In this document: piece after piece, positions 1 through 8,360 of the stretch
Numbering within the stretch: position 1 is the stretch's first letter
Layout: each line of letters begins with the position of its first letter
The notes under the pieces: model-generated
What the model saw: the letters and a program-made list of their open reading frames with translations, nothing else
Database searches by the model: none
What the model was told of the DNA's origin: nothing
Source of the DNA: Nitrospira_D sp035465795
Lineage (GTDB): Bacteria > Nitrospirota > Nitrospiria > Nitrospirales > Nitrospiraceae
Reading direction: 5' to 3'
Assembly (NCBI RefSeq): GCF_049546785.1
Contig: NZ_JBMWAN010000001.1
Span: 905,849-969,848 of the forward strand
DNA: 64,000 nt
Made by a program: the position numbers and the translations under genes

Positions 1-217
1 GAGGGTTGAGTTATGATTCGTTCCTCCTCTTGCTGCAGAATCAGTTTCCGCCGCTGCGGCGAACTATGACAGAGCTCAAACCGTCGCAGACACATGTGGG
101 CGCCTCTGCACAGCTCACAAGCGCATATTGACCTCCCCGATGCCTTCTTTGATGTGATTGCCCACGCCAACCGGCGCGACGGTACCATCCCCAACATTCT
201 CGTGTGGGAGATTCATC

Positions 218-907
218 ATGACTCATCGTTTCGGACCGATCATGCGGCTCACACTCCTCACGATCGTGGCGCTTCCGGTCTTAGGGTCCTGGTCCTCCGC
301 CCTGGCCCAAACCGCCGAACCTACCCGGAGCGGCCGCTGGGAACTGCTGCTCGCACCGCAATACACCTTGTCCAGAAACCTCGGGTTTCAGGGCGGCACG
401 ACCGCGAACATGAATGAGACCTGGGGCTTCGGCATGCAACTGAACTACAACTTCAACGAGCATGTGAGCCTCGGCGGCCTCCTTTCATGGAACCGCCCCG
501 ATTACAACGCCGCCGTTCAGCCCGCATCCGGGAATGCGACACGTTCGATCTCCGGCACCCTTGAAACCACCACCTTTGGAATGGTACTGACCTACAACAT
601 CCTCTCCGGTCCGCTGACTCCTTACGTAGATGCCTTGGTTGCGGGAACCTATATCAATACGGATATCGCATCCGGCCCGCCCGTTGCGGGCTGCTACTGG
701 GATCCGTGGTATGGCTATATCTGCGGGACAGCACAGCCGACCAAATACGATACGGTTCTCTCCTACGGGTTTGGGGGAGGCCTGCGGTGGGACATCAATA
801 ACTTGTTCGTCGTCCGGGGAGGCTTCCGTCAGCAGTTCCTCGATCTGCCGAACACCAGTACCCCGAGTTTCACCGTCTTCAAGCTTGATCTGGGAGTTAA
901 GTTCTGA
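218..907 (+). CDS. Outer-membrane beta-barrel protein
   Basis: Predicted 229-residue secreted protein. The ATG at 218 was chosen over upstream starts because a GGAG lies 9 nt before it and the protein then opens with a classic signal peptide (hydrophobic LTLLTIVALPVLG, cleavage after SSALA, about residue 30). The mature part shows alternating polar/hydrophobic stretches rich in Gly, Tyr and Asn, and ends in Leu-Gly-Val-Lys-Phe; a C-terminal aromatic residue is typical of proteins folded by the BAM complex. I infer a small 8-10-strand porin or opacity-type barrel in the outer membrane. Ligand and role are unknown. The gene stands alone, with no convincing gene in the first 217 bases. Confidence 0.72.
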   Translation: MTHRFGPIMRLTLLTIVALPVLGSWSSALAQTAEPTRSGRWELLLAPQYTLSRNLGFQGGTTANMNETWGFGMQLNYNFNEHVSLGGLLSWNRPDYNAAVQPASGNATRSISGTLETTTFGMVLTYNILSGPLTPYVDALVAGTYINTDIASGPPVAGCYWDPWYGYICGTAQPTKYDTVLSYGFGGGLRWDINNLFVVRGGFRQQFLDLPNTSTPSFTVFKLDLGVKF

Positions 908-1093
908 TGCACGGTTCGCAAAAACGATGCGGGCAGCACCCGTCTCAGGCGTCAAGCCTGTAGGCGAAGAAACCGGGACGGGCAACTTCTCTTGGTCAAT
1001 GCCCGGGCCGGATATGATTTCTGAGTGGACAGACAGTCCCGACACGGCTGCAACATTCTTCCGTCAGCTCCCACTCAGCATGACCATGCCCCA

Positions 1094-1792
1094 TCATCCT
1101 CGCCTCGCAATCAGATTAATCCACCGGCCTTTGCGTTCTTGATTCGACACGACGCGGACCGACTCGATCGTCCACCCGCTGCGCTCGACCACGCGAGCCA
1201 GTTCGGGCTTCTGCCAGCGGGCGAAGTAGCGGCCCGGCATCCAGCCCTTCGTCAGCACGCCGCTCTTCGTGCCGTAAGTCAGCGTCGCAGCGAGCGTCGC
1301 CCCAGGCCCGGCAATCTGACTGAGCACTTTCAGCACTCGCGCCGCGTCGGTCTTGGGAAGATGGATCAGGGAAGCCGCCGCCCACACACCGTCGAAACTT
1401 GCCGCTCGAAACGGGAGCTCGCGCATGTCGGCGCGGACGAGGGGAAGCAACGGGGCCTCCTCGCGCGCAGTGCGCAGGAATGCCGCCGTCAGATCCATCC
1501 CCACGACTCGATAGCCCTTGCGCCGCAGCTCCTCCGCATCCTGGCCACCTCCACACCCGAGGTCGAGCAAAACCGCGCCGCGTGAGAGACCGGCCATCCA
1601 CTCCAGCAGCAGCGCGGGCGGCCGCTTGCGTCGAGCACCCCATCGCTTCAGAAACGTGCCGGCCCCTTGCTCGTACACCTCGATGGTCGGCGCAACGATG
1701 CGACTTGTGGTATGGTGCCGGCGTGACGCGTGCTCATCTATGCCGTGAAATGAGGATGGCCATGACTCGATGGATAATCCCCTGTCTCGCAT
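1094..1792 (-). CDS. Class I SAM-dependent methyltransferase
   Basis: Small-molecule or macromolecule methyltransferase of the class I Rossmann fold. Seen: motif I LLDLGCGGGQD (SAM-binding glycine loop, about residues 72-83), an acidic motif II region (VVGMDLT), then RADMRELPF and a post-motif region FDGVWAAASLIHL, the usual order of Methyltransf_11/25 proteins. The substrate cannot be told. The start is uncertain: ATG at 1792 would overlap the divergent gene by about 30 bp, while the only later in-frame start is GTG at 1678, which lacks a Shine-Dalgarno and gives 194 residues. The coding region itself is clear. Confidence 0.75.
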   Translation of the reverse strand: MRDRGLSIESWPSSFHGIDEHASRRHHTTSRIVAPTIEVYEQGAGTFLKRWGARRKRPPALLLEWMAGLSRGAVLLDLGCGGGQDAEELRRKGYRVVGMDLTAAFLRTAREEAPLLPLVRADMRELPFRAASFDGVWAAASLIHLPKTDAARVLKVLSQIAGPGATLAATLTYGTKSGVLTKGWMPGRYFARWQKPELARVVERSGWTIESVRVVSNQERKGRWINLIARRG

Positions 1793-2067
1793 CAGCCTGC
1801 CTGTTGTGCTTCGTGGGCCCCGCGGCCGCCGTCGATCCCCCCTGCGACGCCTATCCCCAGGCAAAACAGGCCCGCTGCGTGACGATATGGAAAGAGCTGA
1901 ACAAGGAGGACGGCCAGACGATCGCCCAATTCGGCCTCGACCAGCAGAAGCGGCGCGAAGAAGGGAAGATCAACGCCCAGCAGCATCTGGCCGAAAACAT
2001 GGCCTTCATCAAACAGTCGACCGACAAGCGCCTCACACGGTTGAAAGAGCGCATGGCAGCAGAATAG
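1762..2067 (+). CDS. Small secreted protein of unknown function
   Basis: 101-residue protein starting at ATG 1762 (GAGG 6-10 nt upstream; in-frame ATGs at 1750 and 1756 are possible). A signal peptide is obvious (TRWIIPCLASACLLCFVGPAAA, cleaved about residue 24). The mature 77 residues are charged and predicted helical, with two cysteines near the N-terminus (PPCDAYPQAKQARC) that could form a disulfide in the periplasm. I do not recognise a family. Divergent from the methyltransferase and convergent with the bifunctional-nuclease-domain gene, whose stop is 3 bp away. Confidence 0.6.
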   Translation: MTRWIIPCLASACLLCFVGPAAAVDPPCDAYPQAKQARCVTIWKELNKEDGQTIAQFGLDQQKRREEGKINAQQHLAENMAFIKQSTDKRLTRLKERMAAE

Positions 2068-2070
2068 CCA

Positions 2071-2583
2071 TCACAACTCCGCTCCTCCGGCCTTCTCAAG
2101 CACTGTCCCCGCCGACTCCAGCAGATCCCTCCCGACCAGGATCGGCGCCTTGAAATGAACGGCGAGCGCGATCGAGTCGGACGACCGGCTATCAAAGGTC
2201 TTTACCTGATCCTGAAACGCCACGGTCAGCGCCCCGTAATAGGTACTCCCTTTCAGCGTGATGACGGTGCGTACAACCCGTCCGCCATAGGCCTCCAGGA
2301 TCGTATGCATGAGATCGTGGGACATGGGGCGGGGGAGCTTCTCACCCTTGAGCGCCCCCTGAATCGACAACGCCACCGTCATGTCGACGAAGACCGGAAT
2401 CACCCGGTTTTCCGCATGCAGCAGCACAACCGGCCCATGGTCCGACATGCGAACCGTCACCATCGTAATGACAACCTGTTCGGGGGAAGCCGGCGGCGCC
2501 TGCTGACTGAACGATGGGCTGGAGGTGAGGAGCAGAGAGACCAGAGGCACGCACGGGAGCATCAACCGGCTGAGCTGAGTCAT
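2071..2583 (-). CDS. Secreted BFN-domain (DUF151) protein
   Basis: 170-residue protein with a signal peptide (LMLPCVPLVSLLLTSSPSFS, cleaved near residue 26) followed by one bifunctional-nuclease (BFN/DUF151) domain. Family hallmarks seen: GPVVLLHAENRVIPVFVDM at the start of the domain, then RPMSHDLMHTILEAYGGRV, a YGALTV strand and the closing SRSSDSIALAVHFKAPILV. BFN proteins are usually cytoplasmic; an N-terminal export signal is less common and suggests periplasmic action here. Nuclease activity in the family rests on few plant/bacterial examples, so a catalytic role is only inferred. Convergent with the small secreted gene on the plus strand. Confidence 0.8.
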   Translation of the reverse strand: MTQLSRLMLPCVPLVSLLLTSSPSFSQQAPPASPEQVVITMVTVRMSDHGPVVLLHAENRVIPVFVDMTVALSIQGALKGEKLPRPMSHDLMHTILEAYGGRVVRTVITLKGSTYYGALTVAFQDQVKTFDSRSSDSIALAVHFKAPILVGRDLLESAGTVLEKAGGAEL

Positions 2584-2614
2584 AAAGACCTCCGTGGCTG
2601 ATGACGAAGACGCG

Positions 2615-2730
2615 TTACGTCACGCGGAAGAACCGGTTCGATTCTTTTTCCACCCCGATCTCCGTGTCCGGCCCATGCCCGGTCACCACGGCCGTCGCAT
2701 GGTCGAATGTATACTCCCGCTCGCGGTCCG
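2615..2730 (-). pseudogene. 3' relic of a second MBL-fold hydrolase gene
   Basis: Reading the minus strand to the TAA at 2615-2617 gives ATAVVTGHGPDTEIGVEKES followed by NRFFRV, nearly identical to the last 35 residues of the intact MBL hydrolase immediately upstream (2737-3378). Upstream of about 2730 the similarity is lost. The two copies lie in tandem, about 125 bp apart, and differ at many third positions, so this is an old duplication that has lost its 5' part, not an assembly repeat. Confidence 0.7.
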
Positions 2731-2736
2731 GCCTCA

Positions 2737-3378
2737 TCACCCCACGCGAAAAAACTGATTCGATTCTTTTTCAATTCCAATTTCAGTTTCGGGCCCATGC
2801 CCGGTCACCACCGCGGTCGCATCGTCGAGCGTATAGAGCCGTTCACGAATCGACCGCTCGATCGCGTCGAAGTCCCCGCCCCACAGATCGGTGCGCCCGA
2901 TGCTGCCGCGAAACAGGGTGTCGCCGGCCAGCACCAGCCGGTCAGCCGGCACGTGAAAACTCATCGAGCCGGGCGTGTGGCCCGGCGTATGGAGGGCCAC
3001 GATCGGCACCTGCCCCACAAGCACCTTCTCATCATCCTTAAGCCAATAGTCCGGCATCGGCACCGCGACGTACGGCACGCCGAACATGCGGCATTGGACG
3101 TCAAGATTCTGCCAGAGGTCGAGATCGTCTTGGTGGAGGCAGAGCGTCGCGCCGGTCGCCTTCTTCATTTCGCCGGCGGCGAGAAAATGATCGAAGTGCG
3201 CGTGGGTGTGAAAAATATAGCTGACGGTCAGCCCGAGTTGCCGGACTTCGTGCAGAATCCGTTCGGGCGCGCCGCCGGGATCGACCACGATGGCCTGCTT
3301 CGTGACGGGATCGCCGATGATGGAGCAATTGCACCCGAGCGGCGGAACGGAAAACGTTTTGCGGATCAAGGTCGGCAT
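2737..3378 (-). CDS. MBL-fold hydrolase, glyoxalase II-like
   Basis: 213-residue cytoplasmic metallo-beta-lactamase-fold hydrolase. The zinc-binding signature THAHFDH is at residues 58-64 (H59, H61, D63, H64), followed by HTPGHTPGSM (third metal histidine), LAGDTLF (bridging Asp) and TGHGPET near the C-terminus (last histidine). This order and the ~210-residue length fit the YcbL/GloB-like group that hydrolyses thioesters such as S-lactoylglutathione; the C-terminal glutathione-binding helices of true GloB are absent, so substrate is open. A decayed copy of its 3' end lies just downstream (2615-2730). Confidence 0.82.
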   Translation of the reverse strand: MPTLIRKTFSVPPLGCNCSIIGDPVTKQAIVVDPGGAPERILHEVRQLGLTVSYIFHTHAHFDHFLAAGEMKKATGATLCLHQDDLDLWQNLDVQCRMFGVPYVAVPMPDYWLKDDEKVLVGQVPIVALHTPGHTPGSMSFHVPADRLVLAGDTLFRGSIGRTDLWGGDFDAIERSIRERLYTLDDATAVVTGHGPETEIGIEKESNQFFRVG

Positions 3379-3406
3379 GGAGCACGTATGCTACCGTTCA
3401 ACCGGC

Positions 3407-4066
3407 TCAGGGTGCAAGCAGCGGCCCGCCGTCGGATTCCGGCTCGATGCGGACCGTCCAGATCACCTCGGTGTCATAGATCGCCCAGATCATGCCTTGC
3501 CGCCGGAACCACACCAGAAACCCTGCGCCGCTCCCGTCGGGCCGCGGGTTACCGACATACACCAGGGCCTGGTCCTGGCGGAGATTGTACGCCACCCGGG
3601 AGAATACGAGCCGATCCAACACCGGCAAGGCCTGCACGGGTCTGCGCTGCTCCCAGCGGACAGGCCGAGCGAGCGACACCTCCGGCTCTTCGACGGTGTT
3701 GCCAGATACAAACCGGTAGCGGGTACCGAATTGAAATCGCCCTTCAAGCCTGATCGCCGTTTGGTTCACGGCTACGAACTCGCGCACCAGATCCGTCGGC
3801 AGGACCCCATCGAAGTACCCCTGCTCCTGGAACAGCGGCATCGTCAGCAATCCCTCCTGCTTGGGCGACAGCTGCGTCGTCGTCATGCGCTCGATGAGCA
3901 CGAGGGAGGTCTCCGACGTGAGGAACTTGCTCGCGATGATCTCATCATAGAGGCGATATTCATCATCCGGAAATGCCGCAGCAACCGACTGCGGCTCAAT
4001 CGCGTGAGCCGACCAGACCGTGACAACGCCGACCACAAGCAGGATGAGGTTGATGACACTACGCAT
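3407..4066 (-). CDS. Secreted protein of unknown function
   Basis: 219 residues from ATG 4066. An N-terminal hydrophobic stretch (SVINLILLVVGVVTVWSAHA) is a signal peptide cleaved around residue 22. The rest looks globular, with a run of beta-type segments (FQFGTRYRFVSG, LVYVGNPRP, FLVWFRRQGMIWAIYDTEVIW). I do not recognise the family. The start is preferred over a longer reading frame because the extra 39 residues would precede the signal peptide; no clear Shine-Dalgarno is seen. Divergent from the lipoprotein gene at 4177, with about 110 bp between the starts. Confidence 0.6.
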   Translation of the reverse strand: MRSVINLILLVVGVVTVWSAHAIEPQSVAAAFPDDEYRLYDEIIASKFLTSETSLVLIERMTTTQLSPKQEGLLTMPLFQEQGYFDGVLPTDLVREFVAVNQTAIRLEGRFQFGTRYRFVSGNTVEEPEVSLARPVRWEQRRPVQALPVLDRLVFSRVAYNLRQDQALVYVGNPRPDGSGAGFLVWFRRQGMIWAIYDTEVIWTVRIEPESDGGPLLAP

Positions 4067-4176
4067 GAGTGGAGCATAGCCGCCAGGCCGGAGGCCGGTC
4101 AATTCGGGAAATACTGCGTGGACAAGCTCGGGCGAACCGTGGATAATCGGCGGACAAACCTCATCGGGAGCGCAGC

Positions 4177-4902
4177 GTGACAAGACATTGTTTTCAGATG
4201 GCGGGCATCGGTCTCCTCGCCGGCTGCCTGCTCACCGCCGGCTGCAAGCCGGACGATTCGCCCTTTAAAGCCGAAAACGAATCGCTGAAGAAGCAAGTGG
4301 CCAGGCAGGAATCCCTGCTCTCCTCGCTACAAGACGGCAACAAGGTCATGCAGCAGCAGATCGATCTGTTGAATCAGGAACTGCGCGATGCCAAGAAGGC
4401 GACGGAATCGGCCAAGGCCGAGATGAATGTGTTGTCCGGCCAATTGAACGCCCAGCTGGCCCAAGCCAAGCGCCTGAGTGCCGATGCGCACAAGGCCGCC
4501 GCGACTCAGGCAGCCCAACAGCTGCGGGTCGAAGAAAAAGGCGCCCAGTCCGAGACCCTGCCCCACCCCCTCACGGCAATCGCCAAGGCGGTGGAAGAGG
4601 CGCTGGCCAGAAACGGGTACCAGCTCAAGGTCAGCTTCAAAAGCGAGCAGCGGGCCGTCTATGTAACGGAGCGGAAAACTTCCAATCCGGCCTCACTCGA
4701 AGCGACCGGCTCCCGCAACCAATACCTCATCACCCTCCAGACGCGCCCCGACAAGACCACCACCCTCAGCGTGCGGGCCGAATTTGAAAAAGTGGCTCAG
4801 GGAGGGCGCATTCTCAGTGTGAGCCAGGAAGAAACGGCGGAGATCGAGCAGCGGCTGATCGGAGAAATCCGCAAGGCCCTCACGGCTCAGGGCAAAGCCT
4901 GA
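4177..4902 (+). CDS. Coiled-coil lipoprotein
   Basis: 241 residues from a GTG start with GGGAG 6 nt upstream. The N-terminus has two possible lipidation sites, LLAGC (Cys17) and LTAGC (Cys23); the second gives the more usual hydrophobic length. Residues about 32-120 are a long Glu/Gln/Lys/Ala-rich helix (coiled coil), followed by a C-terminal alpha/beta domain of about 110 residues that I cannot name. It is probably anchored to a membrane and projects into the periplasm. Its TGA overlaps the ATG of the FGE-fold gene (TGATG at 4900-4904), so the two are translationally coupled and probably work together. Confidence 0.7.
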   Translation: MTRHCFQMAGIGLLAGCLLTAGCKPDDSPFKAENESLKKQVARQESLLSSLQDGNKVMQQQIDLLNQELRDAKKATESAKAEMNVLSGQLNAQLAQAKRLSADAHKAAATQAAQQLRVEEKGAQSETLPHPLTAIAKAVEEALARNGYQLKVSFKSEQRAVYVTERKTSNPASLEATGSRNQYLITLQTRPDKTTTLSVRAEFEKVAQGGRILSVSQEETAEIEQRLIGEIRKALTAQGKA

Positions 4903-5807
4903 TGCCATCCCTGCGCTGGGTCTCCGCTCTTCTGCTTACCCTCACTACCTGGGCACTGTCCTCGCACCCCGTTATGGCCGCGAAACCGTCCCACCCCAAA
5001 CCGTCACAGGACCTGGCGCGGCATCTCGCCGCCATCGCCGCCCTGGCCAAACCCTCCCCGATGCTCACGGTGCCGGCCGGCACATTCCTGCTCGGCAGCA
5101 AACGTATCGACGACGACCCCTATGGCATCGGAACGCAGTTCGATGATACGGAACTCCCGCAACATCGTGTGTGGCTGGACGCGTTCGAGATGGATCGGGA
5201 CGAAGTCAGCCTGGGCGAATATCTCGCGTTCCTGTCCCAGCAAAAGATCACTCCGTCGGATGAACTGCAGAAGCTGATCTGGCACGTCATCACCGTCCAC
5301 TCCGTCACCGACCAGACGCTGACCCGCTGGCCCGCTCTTTACGTGACCTGGCCGGAGGCGCGGGATTTCTGTCAGTCCAAAGGGAAACGCCTCCCGACGG
5401 AAGCCGAATGGGAGAAGGCCGCGCGGGGAACGGACGGCGGCCTGTTTCCATGGGGCAACGCCATGCCCGACTCGAAACTCGCCATGTTCGGCCAACACCA
5501 CGTCCATGAGATCCCCATCCTTGCCGCAGTGGATTCGCTCGATGACGGACGCAGTCCCTTCGGCTTGCACCACATGGCGGGCAACGTGGCCGAATGGGTG
5601 CAGGACTGGTTCGGCTTCGACTACTACGCCTATATGCCGGAGAAGAATCCGCCGGGACCGGCCAGCGGACGCTACCGCAGCGTGCGCGGCGGATCGTGGA
5701 AAAGCAAAGTGATCATGCTGCGCACCGCCACGCGCAGCGGATCGGAGCCTGAGAAGCGCTCTCCCACCATCGGCTTTCGCTGCGCGAAATCGCCCTCACC
5801 GCCATAG
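4902..5807 (+). CDS. Secreted FGE-fold (SUMF1-like) protein
   Basis: 301 residues: signal peptide (SALLLTLTTWALSSHPVMAA) then a formylglycine-generating-enzyme/sulfatase-modifying-factor fold. Signatures: VPAGTFLLGS at entry, HRVWLDAFEMDRDEVSLGEY, KRLPTEAEWEKAARG, the FPWGN loop, HHMAGNVAEWVQDW, and the end SVRGGSW...IGFRCA. True FGEs carry a catalytic Cys pair just after RGGS; here the sequence is GGSWKSKVIMLRTATRSG, with no cysteine, so sulfatase activation is unlikely. Such proteins often serve as structural or ligand-binding domains. Translationally coupled to the lipoprotein before it. Confidence 0.82.
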   Translation: MPSLRWVSALLLTLTTWALSSHPVMAAKPSHPKPSQDLARHLAAIAALAKPSPMLTVPAGTFLLGSKRIDDDPYGIGTQFDDTELPQHRVWLDAFEMDRDEVSLGEYLAFLSQQKITPSDELQKLIWHVITVHSVTDQTLTRWPALYVTWPEARDFCQSKGKRLPTEAEWEKAARGTDGGLFPWGNAMPDSKLAMFGQHHVHEIPILAAVDSLDDGRSPFGLHHMAGNVAEWVQDWFGFDYYAYMPEKNPPGPASGRYRSVRGGSWKSKVIMLRTATRSGSEPEKRSPTIGFRCAKSPSPP

Positions 5808-5833
5808 CTTGCGCGCAGCAATGAGGCCTTTTC

Positions 5834-5862
5834 TTGGTCCCCTGCGAGCCTCATGTTAGCAT
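5834..5862 (+). promoter_or_regulatory. Candidate sigma-70 promoter, near-leaderless
   Basis: TTGGTC (5834-5839), 17-nt spacer, TAGCAT (5857-5862). The ATG of the AAA ATPase is at 5872, only 9 nt after the -10 box, so the transcript would start about 3 nt before the start codon; no Shine-Dalgarno is present. A 7-bp inverted repeat, ATGAGGC (5821-5827) and GCCTCAT (5848-5854), brackets the -35 box and ends just before the -10 box and could be an operator. Confidence 0.4.
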
Positions 5863-5871
5863 TTCGTCCAC

Positions 5872-7434
5872 ATGGCACTCTCAACCAGCGTCCACGACCT
5901 CCGCACATTGATCCGGTCATTCCACCCGCTGATCGTCATTGAAACGGTGGAGGAAGATCGTATTGCCTCGCTGCTCCAATCGGTGAGCGCCCAGGAACGC
6001 ATGCCCCTGTTCGAGTGGTCCATAACGCGGGGCTTGACCCGCCAGGAAGAGGGCCCCACGCTCAGCAAGATGACCGCCACCCCCCTCGCCCTGCTGCAGC
6101 ATCTGCAAGGGCTGACGGTCGAAGGCATCTTCTGGCTCAAGGATCTGGCCCCTCATCTCCAAGACGCCGCAGCCGCTCGCCAACTCCGTGAAGTAGCCGC
6201 CGCCCACAGTCGATCCCACGCAACCTGCGTGATCACCGGAGAGCCAATCACGCTGCCGCCGGATCTCGAACGCCTCGCCGTCCGCTATCAACTGAGCCTG
6301 CCCGATCAGGACGAGCTGGACGCCACGCTCACCAGCGTGTTGCAGTCGCTCAACCGGCAGCGGCTCCAGGGCCGCCCCCGCTTCACCACCCTCGCGCACA
6401 GCATTGCGGAAACCATTACGGGGACCAACGGCAAGACGCACAACCTGCCGCCTCAGGAGCGCACAGCCATTCTCCGGGCGCTCAAAGGCATGACGCTGCA
6501 CCAGGCCCGGCAAGTCATCACGCAATGCGTCATGGACGACGGCGTCCTCTCGGCGGGTGACGTGCAGAAGATCCTCGACCGCAAGGTGCAGGCGGTCAAA
6601 GACGGCGGCTTGCTGGAGTACTACCCCCTCGAAGACAATCGGTTCGAGCTGGGCGGATTCGGCAATCTCCAGCGCTGGCTCGATCGCGCCAGGATGGGCT
6701 TCACCCCGGAAGCCAAAGCGCTGAACCTGCAACCGCCCCGCGGCATTCTGCTGGTCGGCGTGCCGGGCTGCGGCAAGTCGCTGGCGGCCAAAGTGATCGC
6801 CCGCGAATGGCGGCTCCCGCTGCTGAAACTCGACGCCGGCCGGCTGTTCGATAAATTCGTCGGCGAATCGGAAAAGAACTTTCGGAAAGCGGTGGAGATG
6901 GCGGAATCCCTGGCCCCGATTATTCTCTGGGTGGACGAAATCGAGAAGGCCATGGTGGCGGGCGGCGGCAACGGCGAGGCCGACGCGGGACTCAGCCGCC
7001 GGCTCTTCGGCGCGTTCCTCACCTGGCTGCAGGAAAAGCAGGAAGAAGTCTTCGTCGTGGCGACGGCCAATGACCTGTCGTCATTGCCGCCGGAGCTGCT
7101 CCGCAAGGGGCGGTTCGATGAGATCTTTTTTGTGGACCTCCCGGACGATCGGGAGCGGGAAGCCATCTGGACAATTCATCTCGGACTCCGCAAGCAGGAC
7201 GTGAAGGCGATCAACCTCACGCACGTCGTGAGCGCCAGTGATGGATTCAGCGGATCGGAAATCGAACAGGCGGTCGTCGCAGCCCTCTATCGAGCGCTGC
7301 ATCAGAAGACCGCCCTGACGACCGAATTGTTGATCGAGGAGCTGACCCAAACGGTTCCGCTCTCGGTCACGCGGCGGGAAGACATCGACCACCTCCGTGA
7401 AACGGCCCAGGGCCGCTTTGTGAGTGTCAGGTAA
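5872..7434 (+). CDS. Ycf46-like AAA ATPase
   Basis: 520-residue AAA ATPase without transmembrane segments. The N-terminal ~260 residues resemble the Ycf46 family (DLRTLIRSFHPLIVIET at the start, a degenerate P-loop-like domain). The C-terminal half is a classical AAA module: GVPGCGKS (Walker A, about 296-303), ILWVDEIEKA (Walker B, about 348), VVATANDLSSLPPELLRKGRFDE (sensor 1 and arginine finger in the second region of homology) and a lid with SGSEIEQAV. Ycf46 proteins are linked to inorganic carbon or photosynthesis functions in cyanobacteria; the role here is unknown. Followed with overlap by the NlpC/P60 gene. Confidence 0.82.
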   Translation: MALSTSVHDLRTLIRSFHPLIVIETVEEDRIASLLQSVSAQERMPLFEWSITRGLTRQEEGPTLSKMTATPLALLQHLQGLTVEGIFWLKDLAPHLQDAAAARQLREVAAAHSRSHATCVITGEPITLPPDLERLAVRYQLSLPDQDELDATLTSVLQSLNRQRLQGRPRFTTLAHSIAETITGTNGKTHNLPPQERTAILRALKGMTLHQARQVITQCVMDDGVLSAGDVQKILDRKVQAVKDGGLLEYYPLEDNRFELGGFGNLQRWLDRARMGFTPEAKALNLQPPRGILLVGVPGCGKSLAAKVIAREWRLPLLKLDAGRLFDKFVGESEKNFRKAVEMAESLAPIILWVDEIEKAMVAGGGNGEADAGLSRRLFGAFLTWLQEKQEEVFVVATANDLSSLPPELLRKGRFDEIFFVDLPDDREREAIWTIHLGLRKQDVKAINLTHVVSASDGFSGSEIEQAVVAALYRALHQKTALTTELLIEELTQTVPLSVTRREDIDHLRETAQGRFVSVR

Positions 7435-7438
7435 GAAT

Positions 7439-8110
7439 ATGATGCGCCTGCTTGTGATCGGAACGACCATCGCCCTGCTCACGCTGGTCGGCTGCGCGAC
7501 CGCCCCGGTAGAACAGGCGCCGCTCCCCCGAATCGACACCGTCCCGGCACAGTCCCCCGCTGCACTGTCTCGCACAAGAGCCGCCGTCGTCCGCACAGCC
7601 GCCAAACTCGTTGGAGCCACCACGCTTCAGAGCAACGGCCGGCGGATCGCCTACGATTGCGCCGGCGTAACCCGCGCCATCTTCCTGGAACACGGCATCG
7701 ACCTGTACCACGGCAGTCCCGCCGATTCAAACGCCAATGGGGTCCGGCTTATCTTCGCCCATGTTCGACGGCACGGAACAGTCCACCAGAGCCCGGTCCC
7801 CCAGCCAGGCGATCTGGTCTTTTTCGACAACACCTGGGATTTCAACGGAGACGGCAGGCTCAACGACCCCTTGACCCATGTCGGTGTGGTCGAACGGGTC
7901 GACCCCGATGGCACGGTCATCTTCATCAGCCGCGTGGCCGATGCGATCGAACGCCACCACATGAACCTCGCCCTCCCCCACGTCCACAAAACCGCCGACG
8001 GCCGCGTGTTGAACGACTACATCCGCCGCAAACGCCCCGGCGACCCGGATGACATGGGGCACCTCACCGGTGAACTGTTCACCTTCTACGGAACAAGATT
8101 GGGGCAGTAG
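7439..8110 (+). CDS. NlpC/P60-type cysteine peptidase lipoprotein
   Basis: About 223 residues. ATG 7439 or 7442 is preferred over GTG 7424 because AGGTAAG lies just upstream and the signal peptide then begins normally; the start region lies immediately after the AAA ATPase stop. Lipobox LTLVGC. Catalytic features of an NlpC/P60 or CHAP-type peptidase are visible: AYDCAGVTRAIF with the nucleophile Cys near residue 74, QPGDLVFFDNT, and LTHVGVVERV with the catalytic His. Likely a lipid-anchored cell-wall amidase or endopeptidase cutting stem peptides. Probably co-transcribed with the ATPase. Confidence 0.78.
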   Translation: MMRLLVIGTTIALLTLVGCATAPVEQAPLPRIDTVPAQSPAALSRTRAAVVRTAAKLVGATTLQSNGRRIAYDCAGVTRAIFLEHGIDLYHGSPADSNANGVRLIFAHVRRHGTVHQSPVPQPGDLVFFDNTWDFNGDGRLNDPLTHVGVVERVDPDGTVIFISRVADAIERHHMNLALPHVHKTADGRVLNDYIRRKRPGDPDDMGHLTGELFTFYGTRLGQ

Positions 8111-8140
8111 CAGGGACCTGAGACAACGAACCACTGGCGG

Positions 8141-8205
8141 TCTCGTGAGCCGTGAGCGGGAGAACTGAGGAAGGCCCTCTCTCAGAAACCTCTCCCGAAC
8201 CGCCG
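8141..8205. repeat. Intergenic hairpin with 7-nt units (weak member)
   Basis: CGTGAGC occurs twice in tandem (8144-8150, 8151-8157), followed by GGGAGAA and CTGAGGA in the same 7-nt phase, then a complementary arm with CTCTCTCAG and CCTCTCCC. It resembles the clearer heptamer hairpins at 22885, 25122, 29571 and 32487 and lies right after the NlpC/P60 stop, where it could help end transcription. Confidence 0.45.
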
Positions 8206-8360
8206 GACACTCCTATCAAGCATCCTGTGCGGTCTTCCATTCCCGTCGCCTGATAAGCCTACAGAATTCCATCATGTTTCAGGCAACCGGCAGCTTTCTC
8301 CCGACCCGCTATACTTAGTGCAGCAGGTTACGCGAATTAACCCTCACCCAAGGAGTTGCC

